From NCBI RefSeq assembly GCF_000196115.1, contig NC_005027.1:4588001-4652000 (forward strand): a stretch of DNA of 64,000 bases. The letters are read 5' to 3'. Shown here piece by piece: positions 57,913-64,000 of the stretch. The stretch is from Rhodopirellula baltica SH 1 (lineage in GTDB: Bacteria > Planctomycetota > Planctomycetia > Pirellulales > Pirellulaceae). The position numbers and the translations under genes are program-made. Positions within the stretch are counted from its first letter, which is position 1. Every line of letters starts with the position of its first letter. The notes under the pieces were generated by a model. The model ran no database searches. It was not told the origin of the DNA and saw nothing but the letters and a program-made list of their open reading frames with translations.

Positions 57913-59718
57913 ATGGTCGCCTACCTCGCCATTCAAGACGGCAACGAAAAGGGAACTCAATTCCCTTTGGATCCAGAACGCCCGATGCACATCGGACGCG
58001 CTGCGGGCTGCGAAATCATGTTGACGGATCCCAACAGCAGTCGATTCCACGCGGTCATTTATTACGAAGACCACAACTGGCAACTTCGCGACACAGAAAG
58101 CCGCAACGGTACGCTCGTCAACGGAAAAAAAGTCAGCACAGCTCGATTGAACAATGACACGCAAGTCGTCATTGGGAAAACGATCATGCAGATGATCAAT
58201 CTCGACGAAGACTCGCTGAACGAAGACGCGTTATCACAAACCGTCTACGAAGAACTCGAGTCCTATCGCACTCGCCAACCCGATCGCGTTCGAGAACCAG
58301 GCCAACTGGTCGATCACCCCGATGATCTGCTGGACCTTTACCAACTCAGCCTCTCGTTGCTGGGCGGCAAACGTGCCGACGAAGTCATCAATACAACTCT
58401 TGAGTTGTTGCTGGATCGTACCGCATCCGAAACCGTGACGCTTGTCGCTGACTTAGGCGATGGTCGGTGGAAGATCCGACGACAATTCCCCAAGGATTCG
58501 CAACCGATCAAACTTGATCGCGGTCGCCTGCGTCACGTTAGCAACGAACAAAAGCCCTACATCAGCGACCCTCCCGAAAACAATGGCAAATCAGGCAAAG
58601 ACGCCTGCATGATGGTCCCGATTCTAGATGGCGAAACTTCCCTTGGTGTGCTGGTCCTGCATCGCAGCGGTGCTGCCTACGACGAACGTTTGTTCGACCT
58701 GACCGTGGGTGCAGGCAGCCTGCTGACAAAAGGAATCGCTCAGTCAACACTGACTGAGAACCTGCGATTGGAAAACCAACGCATCGCTGATCGAAATGCG
58801 GACCAAGGCGAATTGATCGGCAGCAGCAAATCCATGTTGCGGCTCAAAGAGCGGATCTCACGCGTCGGTGCCGCCAATGGTTCGGTGCTGGTTCGTGGTG
58901 AGAGCGGTTCGGGCAAGGAATTGGTTGCCCGCGCTGTCCATCGATCATCGACGCGAACCGATCGCCCCATGCTGACCGTCAACTGCGCCGCGATTCCTCG
59001 TGACCTGCTGGAAAGCCAGTTGTTTGGTCACAAAAAGGGATCCTTCACCGGTGCCGATAACGATCACGACGGTCTGTTTCAACAAGCCAATGAGGGCACG
59101 CTTTTTCTCGATGAGATCGGTGAACTGAGCCTGGAAGGACAAGCCAAACTGTTGAGGATCCTGGAAGGTCACCCGTTCCTTCCGGTCGGGGCGACGAAGC
59201 AAGTTAGCGTCGACGTTCGTGTGATCGCGGCCACCAACCGAGACCTCACCGAGTTCGTCCGCGACGGCCGTTTTCGCGAAGACCTCTACTATCGACTCAG
59301 CGTGTTCGAACTCGTTGTGCCACCGCTTCGCGAACGCGGCGAAGACATCGACATTTTGATTGATCACTTCCTGGACCATTTCCTTCGCCAACATGGTCGC
59401 CCCAAATTGTCACTCAGCGATCCTGCTCGCGAGCGGATGCGAAACTACGCTTGGCCAGGCAACGTCCGCCAACTGCGCAACGTCATCGACAGCGCTGTCG
59501 TGATGGCCGACGAGCCCATGATCCAAGAAGACGACCTTGGCCTTCGCGACGCGGGGCTGACTCAGATCGATACGCTTCGAATTGATGTCTGGGAAAAGCG
59601 TTTGATCGAAAAGGCACTCAATCGTTGCGATGGCAGCGTGCCCGAAGCCGCGAAGTTACTCGGGATCAGCCGAGCGACCGCGTATCGCAAGATCACCGAA
59701 TATGAGATCGAACGATGA
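57913..59718 (+). CDS. FHA-GAF-sigma-54 activator protein
   Basis: The 601-residue regulator has an N-terminal FHA domain (IGRAAGCEIMLTDPNSSRFHA, RDTESRNGTLVNG, residues ~20-80), a GAF-like sensor (~150-300), an AAA+ sigma-54 activator domain (Walker A GESGSGKE ~329, GSFTGA loop, Walker B GTLFLDEIGEL, NVRQLRN) and a Fis-type HTH (PEAAKLLGISRATAYRKI). It has no receiver domain; the FHA part would bind a phosphothreonine protein, so serine/threonine kinase input is likely. It activates sigma-54 promoters. Its stop overlaps the next start (ATGA). Confidence 0.93.
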   Translation: MVAYLAIQDGNEKGTQFPLDPERPMHIGRAAGCEIMLTDPNSSRFHAVIYYEDHNWQLRDTESRNGTLVNGKKVSTARLNNDTQVVIGKTIMQMINLDEDSLNEDALSQTVYEELESYRTRQPDRVREPGQLVDHPDDLLDLYQLSLSLLGGKRADEVINTTLELLLDRTASETVTLVADLGDGRWKIRRQFPKDSQPIKLDRGRLRHVSNEQKPYISDPPENNGKSGKDACMMVPILDGETSLGVLVLHRSGAAYDERLFDLTVGAGSLLTKGIAQSTLTENLRLENQRIADRNADQGELIGSSKSMLRLKERISRVGAANGSVLVRGESGSGKELVARAVHRSSTRTDRPMLTVNCAAIPRDLLESQLFGHKKGSFTGADNDHDGLFQQANEGTLFLDEIGELSLEGQAKLLRILEGHPFLPVGATKQVSVDVRVIAATNRDLTEFVRDGRFREDLYYRLSVFELVVPPLRERGEDIDILIDHFLDHFLRQHGRPKLSLSDPARERMRNYAWPGNVRQLRNVIDSAVVMADEPMIQEDDLGLRDAGLTQIDTLRIDVWEKRLIEKALNRCDGSVPEAAKLLGISRATAYRKITEYEIER

Positions 59719-60155
59719 GCGATTCATCGCCCGCCCCCGATCCTGAAAAATCCAAAACCGCGAACGAAATCGCGTCCGACCACGATCACGCCTGCAACCA
59801 ACGCAAACAACATCTTCGCAATTTGGTCGTGATGGCGTTTGCCGATGGCTCACTCAGCCACCGTGAAGTCCACTTGGTCGCTGAGCGTTGCGAAGAACTG
59901 GGGTTGCACGAATCTGAACTCGAGGCTGCTCTCGCGTTTGGGATCAGCGACAGTGCCAAATTGCACTTGCCGACCGAGCCCGATGTCCGTGAGTCATTGC
60001 TCAAGGATTTGATCCGCATGATGGCGGCCGACGGTCAATTCGTCGAAGCTGAGAAACGACTGTTCGCTTTGGCTGCCGCGAAAATGGGACTGACCGGACA
60101 ACGACTGCAGACCTTGATACAATCCGTTCAGCTCGAACTGGGCCGCTCTACGTGA
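59715..60155 (+). CDS. TerB-like protein
   Basis: The 146-residue helical protein carries two TerB-type acidic motifs, VMAFADGSLSHREVHLV and MAADGQFVEAEKRLF, each with the Asp-Gly turn and following Glu. TerB proteins bind metal or membrane and are associated with stress islands; a TerB fold also occurs in DjlA-like co-chaperones. Overlaps at both ends (ATGA and GTGA) tie it to the FHA regulator and to coaB. Confidence 0.82.
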   Translation: MSDSSPAPDPEKSKTANEIASDHDHACNQRKQHLRNLVVMAFADGSLSHREVHLVAERCEELGLHESELEAALAFGISDSAKLHLPTEPDVRESLLKDLIRMMAADGQFVEAEKRLFALAAAKMGLTGQRLQTLIQSVQLELGRST

Positions 60156-60808
60156 CAGACGCTACCTCCACCTCTCGTCGTCGCATCTTGATCACGTCCG
60201 GACCGACTCGGCAGTACCTCGACCCGGTTCGCTATCTCACCAACGCGTCGAGCGGCCGAATGGGCGCCGCACTTGCCGGTGCCGCGTTAGCACTCGGACA
60301 TGATGTCGTCATAGTTTCAGGCCCGGTCTCGGTGGACTATCCCGAGGGTGTCGAACTGATCAACGTGCTAACCACGCAAGAAATGCTGCAGGCCGCCGGC
60401 GAGGCTTTCAAAGACTGCGACGGTGCCATCGGTGCGGCGGCACCGTGCGACTACATGCCTCGACATGTCTCGACTCAAAAACTGTCCAAGACCGGCGAAC
60501 CGCTTCAATTGGAATTGATCGAAACGCCCGATGTCATCGCCACCCTCGGCCAAAGCAAACGGGATGACCAATGGGTCGTCGGATTTGCACTCGAAACCGA
60601 TGACCGCCGCTTTCGCGCCACCGTCAAACTGGAACGCAAACACTGCGATCTAATGGTCAGCAACGGTCCTGAAGCAATCAACTCCAGCGAAAATCAAGTC
60701 GAACTGTTGGATCCGTCCGGCGACGTGATCGAACACATTCGCGGCACCAAAGAACATGTCGCTCAGCGACTCCTTCACCAAATTCATCACCGCCTGCTTT
60801 CTTCCTGA
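60152..60808 (+). CDS. coaB: Phosphopantothenate-cysteine ligase domain protein (CoaB)
   Basis: The 218-residue protein is the CoaB half of coenzyme A synthesis alone. It shows LITSGPTRQYLDPVRYLTNA, the SSGRMG loop, GAAAPCDYMP, VVGFALETDD and the Lys-rich LERKHCDLMVSNGP. Most bacteria fuse this to CoaC (phosphopantothenoylcysteine decarboxylase); that flavin domain is missing here, so a separate coaC must lie elsewhere. The start is GTG at 60152, overlapping the TerB-like stop. Confidence 0.88.
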   Translation: MTDATSTSRRRILITSGPTRQYLDPVRYLTNASSGRMGAALAGAALALGHDVVIVSGPVSVDYPEGVELINVLTTQEMLQAAGEAFKDCDGAIGAAAPCDYMPRHVSTQKLSKTGEPLQLELIETPDVIATLGQSKRDDQWVVGFALETDDRRFRATVKLERKHCDLMVSNGPEAINSSENQVELLDPSGDVIEHIRGTKEHVAQRLLHQIHHRLLSS

Positions 60809-60814
60809 CTCCTC

Positions 60815-61732
60815 ATGACCACCACGCAAACTGATCTGCAAACGAAACTCGGTCGCCTGACGCTCCCCAACCCAATTTTGGTGGCATCAGGAACGTTCGG
60901 GTACGCTCGCGAGATGGAAGGCATTGTTGACCTTCCTCGTCTCGGCGGCATTCTGCCCAAAACCATCACCGCCGAACCACGCATCGGCAACGCACCCTGG
61001 AGAACCGTCGAAACCTCGGCTGGTTTGCTCAACGCGATTGGGCTCGACAACGATGGGGTGGACGCCTTCCTCGAACACCACCTGCCGTACTTGGCTGGTC
61101 TCGGAACTCCCATCATCGTCAGCGTTGCTGGGCGAACGGTCGAGGACTTCACCGAACTCGCTCGCCGAGTCGGTCAGTGCGATGGCGTGTCAGCGATTGA
61201 ATTGAATCTGTCCTGCCCCAACGTCAGCGGCGGAATCGACTTTGGCACCAACGCCGAATCATGCCGCGAAGTCGTCGCCTCCGCACGCAATGCCTGCGAC
61301 GTGCCGATCCTGGCCAAGCTCACACCCAACGTGACTCGCATCGCTGACATCGCTCAAGGTGCAGCAGACGGAGGCGCTGACGCGGTTTGTTTGATCAACA
61401 CAGTCCTCGGCATGGCGGTCGACTGGAAGAAACGTCGTCCGATCCTCGGCAACGGCATGGGCGGACTCAGCGGCCCCGCGATCAAGCCGATCGCCTTGCG
61501 ATGCGTGCATCAAGTCCGCCAAGCCGTCGACATTCCGATCATCGGAATCGGTGGCGTCGCCAACATTGACGACGTGATGCAGTTCCTTGTCACGGGAGCC
61601 TCCGCCGTGCAAATTGGCACCGCCAACTACTACGACCCCACGGTCTCCATGCGGCTGATCGACCAACTCCCCGCCGCTCTCGAGGAACTCAACGCCACAA
61701 ACCTCTCCGACATCGTCGGCACCCTCGCATAA
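60815..61732 (+). CDS. pyrD: Dihydroorotate dehydrogenase, class 1
   Basis: The 305-residue flavoprotein oxidises dihydroorotate in pyrimidine synthesis. The catalytic Cys of class 1 enzymes lies in [11 protein letters not shown] (~131), flavin-binding residues in [33 protein letters not shown] and [12 protein letters not shown]. The family fits the NAD-linked 1B type, but no pyrK electron-transfer gene is next to it. It starts six bases after coaB. Its stop codon lies inside the next inverted repeat. Confidence 0.93.
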   Translation: MTTTQTDLQTKLGRLTLPNPILVASGTFGYAREMEGIVDLPRLGGILPKTITAEPRIGNAPWRTVETSAGLLNAIGLDNDGVDAFLEHHLPYLAGLGTPIIVSVAGRTVEDFTELARRVGQCDGVSAIELNLSCPNVSGGIDFGTNAESCREVVASARNACDVPILAKLTPNVTRIADIAQGAADGGADAVCLINTVLGMAVDWKKRRPILGNGMGGLSGPAIKPIALRCVHQVRQAVDIPIIGIGGVANIDDVMQFLVTGASAVQIGTANYYDPTVSMRLIDQLPAALEELNATNLSDIVGTLA

Positions 61733-61933
61733 AAGGTGTCAGGTACCTTTTTGGGAAGATAGGCAAGAAACTGCTGCATGACTTCCCTTCACCAAGTGGC
61801 TTAAGCTCGCCGAATAAACAGTCGCCGATGAACGTCGCTGAAACTCCTCAAACGCATTCTGGCATCGGCGCAAACAAGGTCCCCCCTGCCGACAAATCAC
61901 CCATTCTGCCAAAAAGGTACCTGACACCTTTTT
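61731..61933. repeat. Element with perfect 24-bp inverted ends between convergent genes
   Basis: The left end at 61731-61754 contains AGGTGTCAGGTACCTTTTT; the right end at 61909-61932 is its exact reverse complement over 24 bases. The middle holds no gene. Each end can itself fold (AAAAGGT/ACCTTTT) with a T-run after it, so each could terminate the gene that runs into it. Confidence 0.75.
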
Positions 61934-63029
61934 AGCGGGAGCGTTTGAGGGTCAACAATATGTGGTCGTCATTCTCGAGCGTTTCCAGCTTGTTCGGTGC
62001 GGGGGTGCCTGGTGGTAGTGACAGGCACAGGATCAGTTGACCATCGTCAATCGAATAGTTGCCATTGACCGGTTCTTTGGCCCCCACCGTCAGAGACGAC
62101 ATTGTGAAACCTTTCGGTTTGGATTCGACGTTCAGCAAGTAGTCCACCTCCGTGAGCTGACCCTGAATCACGAATGAAACATTACCGCCATCAAAATTGA
62201 ATTCCGTGATTGGGCTTTCAAGTAAATCTTGCCCACTCACTTTGGTTGAAACCACATCCCATGCACCGGCAAGTTCCTGGCGTTGCAAATAAACCGGGTC
62301 CTGGCGTTCTTCGGCTGTCAGTTTTCGAATTTGGAAGAAGTCGAACTGGGCCTCGATTTCGTGGTCCCGCAACGCTCCGTTGCAAGCCATGATCCCAATT
62401 TGCTGAGGGCTGCCATCGCCCCAAACTGCTTCGCCGATGACCTTGTATTTTTCGCCATCGGTGCTGAAAGCTCGCTCATAAACGTTTCCACGTTTGATCA
62501 CACGCAACCAAAGTCGATCGGCAGGCTCCATGAATTCATCCGTATCGACCAGCCGATAGGTGTCCTTCTCTCGCATGTGCTTGAATCCAGCTTCCGCTCC
62601 GCTGTGTTCATAATCAAATTTGAGATAGTTGTCGTCATCGTCATAGATCATCACTCCAGCTTGCTGATAGTTCTTGACCGGCCGAAAAGACTCAACGCAG
62701 GTTGTGACCACAAAGTCATCGTCGCCTTCGACTGGATTCGGCACCAAGTACAGGTTCCTTGTCAGTGGCATTCGACGAGTCAGAGCATTGCCACCGAGAC
62801 CACCAAAATGCGTTTTCAACGTGAGCTTGCCGGGATGGCTGGTCAGTGAGACACGATCGGGATCAGGCCTCAGCGGATTCCAGAGGGTATCGACCTTCCC
62901 ATCGAAGCCATCAAAGAAAAGCGTATCGGGCTCCTCGGCGAACGAGTCAGAACCAGCAACCCAAGTCCCAAGAAAGATCGAGGTAACAACAATGACTCCA
63001 AATCGAAAACGCAACCGCCTACGTGACAT
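61932..63029 (-). CDS. Secreted DUF1349-like (concanavalin-like) protein
   Basis: The 365-residue protein has a signal peptide (GVIVVTSIFLGTWVAGSDSFAEE, cut after AGS or SFA). A DUF1349-type jelly-roll domain follows, with QQAGVMIYDDDDNYLKFDYE, RLWLRVIKRGNVYERAFSTDG and IGIMACNG. The last ~110 residues are a planctomycete lipocalin-like TIGR03067 domain (LAGAWDVVSTKVSGQDL, GNYSIDDGQLILCLSLP). Binding of a glycan is likely; hydrolysis is not shown. A close paralogue lies 197 bases upstream. Confidence 0.83.
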   Translation of the reverse strand: MSRRRLRFRFGVIVVTSIFLGTWVAGSDSFAEEPDTLFFDGFDGKVDTLWNPLRPDPDRVSLTSHPGKLTLKTHFGGLGGNALTRRMPLTRNLYLVPNPVEGDDDFVVTTCVESFRPVKNYQQAGVMIYDDDDNYLKFDYEHSGAEAGFKHMREKDTYRLVDTDEFMEPADRLWLRVIKRGNVYERAFSTDGEKYKVIGEAVWGDGSPQQIGIMACNGALRDHEIEAQFDFFQIRKLTAEERQDPVYLQRQELAGAWDVVSTKVSGQDLLESPITEFNFDGGNVSFVIQGQLTEVDYLLNVESKPKGFTMSSLTVGAKEPVNGNYSIDDGQLILCLSLPPGTPAPNKLETLENDDHILLTLKRSR

Positions 63030-63226
63030 TCAAATCACCCCATCAAAAAGGAACTAATACGACGTCCGACAATATAGCCAAGTTGATCCTCGCCATTGGT
63101 ACGCAGGAATGAGTGGATCTAAATAAATGATCCGTTTTGGCGTAAGCCCCGGTTGTGCGTGGAAACCGTGGCTAACACCAAGCGGCTAATATACCCGATG
63201 ACACCTGCCAACCTGCTTAATGTTCC
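63030..63226. repeat. Gap with degraded MITE-like core
   Basis: Within this 197-base gap, ~63131-63190 reads CCGTTTTGGCGTAAGCCCCGGTTG...GGCTAACACCAAGCGGCTAAT, similar to the inner part of the 12616-12739 element. The terminal repeats are not recognisable. No gene is seen. Confidence 0.5.
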
Positions 63227-64000
63227 TCAATTGGAACGTTTGAGCGTCATCAAAATTCGGCCATCGCCTGGTGATGATTCAAGTTCCTGAGGCGCGGGAG
63301 TCCCCGGTGGCAAGGACAGACACAAAACCAACTGGTCTTCATTGAGCTCATAGTTCCCGTGGACGGGATCCGTTGCTCCAACGGTCAAAGACGACATCGT
63401 GAAACCGTTTGGCTCGGACTCGATGTCCAGCATAAAGTCCACTTCGGTGCGTTCGCCCTGAATAACAAACGATACGTCGCCACCATCAAAACGAAACTCC
63501 GAGATCGGTCCCTCGACCAAATCTTCACCACTGGCCCTCGTCTTCACCACATTCCATGAACCCGCAATCTTCTGACGTTGCAGATACGCTGGATCCTCGC
63601 GTTCTTCTCGCGTCAACTTTCGAACACGAAAAAAATCAAACGATGCTTCAATCTCATCGGCTTCCCTCGGTCCATTGAACGCGATGATCCCAACCTGCAG
63701 CGGGCTGCCATCGCCCCAAACCGCCTCCCCAAAGACCTCAAACTTCTTGCCGTCTGTGCTGTAGGCTCGTTCGTAAACGTTCCCACGCTTGACCAACCGA
63801 AACCAAACGCGATCAGCAGGTTTGATTTTCGGATCCGTATCATACAGACGAAAGGCATCCTGCTCTCGGATGTGCTTGAAACCCGGCGTGCTCCCGTTCG
63901 ATTCCAAATCGAACTTCAAATAATTGTCGTCACCATCGTAGATCAACAATCCGGCTTGCTGGTATTTCATTGTTGGACGAAACGAATCAACACAAGTTGT
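63227..64000 (-). CDS. Secreted DUF1349-like protein, paralogue (N-terminus outside)
   Basis: The frame is open to the window edge, where it reads TTCVDSFRPTMKYQQAG. It matches TTCVESFRPVKNYQQAG of the neighbouring gene and shows that the protein continues beyond 64000. The 258 visible residues share roughly 70% identity by eye with that neighbour, including FVIQGERTEVDFML and LCLSLPPGTPAPQELE. The pair is a recent tandem duplication. The signal peptide lies outside the window. Confidence 0.85.
   Translation of the reverse strand, partial: TTCVDSFRPTMKYQQAGLLIYDGDDNYLKFDLESNGSTPGFKHIREQDAFRLYDTDPKIKPADRVWFRLVKRGNVYERAYSTDGKKFEVFGEAVWGDGSPLQVGIIAFNGPREADEIEASFDFFRVRKLTREEREDPAYLQRQKIAGSWNVVKTRASGEDLVEGPISEFRFDGGDVSFVIQGERTEVDFMLDIESEPNGFTMSSLTVGATDPVHGNYELNEDQLVLCLSLPPGTPAPQELESSPGDGRILMTLKRSN

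Overview
This window looks like a chromosomal segment of a Pirellulaceae planctomycete, closest in character to Rhodopirellula. Four things point that way. The rRNA locus is tRNA-Ile, tRNA-Ala, 23S, 5S with no 16S gene in front, as known for Rhodopirellula and Pirellula. There is a DUF1559 prepilin-like protein. There are several large secreted proteins of planctomycete type: thioredoxin-fused CnaB-like proteins, a PQQ propeller, and a DUF1349-like pair. Intergenic palindromic repeats are abundant. The species assignment is inference. No phage, plasmid or CRISPR structure was seen.

Layout. 1-5.9 kb: the end of a YdeP/FdhF-type molybdopterin oxidoreductase, a lipoprotein, and a large ResB-CcsA fusion for cytochrome c maturation. 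6.2-7.9 kb (minus): purQ followed by an overlapping methyltransferase. 8.1-12.6 kb: a secreted CnaB/thioredoxin protein with two small overlapping followers, then a Uma2 gene broken by one in-frame stop and a MITE-like element. 13.1-22.4 kb: a class III aminotransferase, a sixA/metallophosphoesterase pair, a PQQ propeller, a possible 29-residue membrane peptide, an EVE protein, a cyclophilin, a DUF58 protein and a two-TM protein with a clear terminator. 22.7-27.4 kb: a 58-unit hexanucleotide array, then the minus-strand rRNA operon with flanking processing stems. 27.6-33.5 kb: a secreted thioredoxin-like protein, then a minus-strand operon of MBL/beta-CASP nuclease, FAD oxidoreductase and RecA/KaiC-like ATPase.

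34.1-38.7 kb holds a coherent cassette: a DUF1611 (DgcN-like) protein overlapping an enolase-superfamily epimerase (DgcA or dipeptide-epimerase type), then an exported fusion of an S12 beta-lactamase-like hydrolase with a VanX-type D-Ala-D-Ala dipeptidase. Together they suggest uptake and recycling of D-amino-acid or murein peptides. 38.9-42.1 kb (minus) is a YtrA-type GntR/ABC/permease operon with a palindromic operator. 42.4-48.4 kb is the most unusual unit. Eight genes, all overlapping end to start, encode an ECF sigma factor, a membrane protein, three GspF-like membrane proteins and three pseudopilin-like proteins. No ATPase or secretin gene is present, and an octanucleotide array lies upstream. 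A DUF1559 prepilin and a REP-associated tyrosine transposase with its own palindromes follow.

50.3-64 kb is mostly housekeeping: rpmG (L33), recJ, an SDR plus PfkB kinase pair likely in hexuronate catabolism, a DUF4430 lipoprotein, and a run of aroH, an unknown gene, an FHA/GAF/sigma-54 activator, a TerB-like gene, a stand-alone coaB and pyrD. Two tandem paralogous secreted proteins close the window, the last one cut by the window edge. Gene starts were moved from the longest reading frame to an internal ATG or GTG wherever family N-termini, gene overlaps or ribosome binding sites argued for it.
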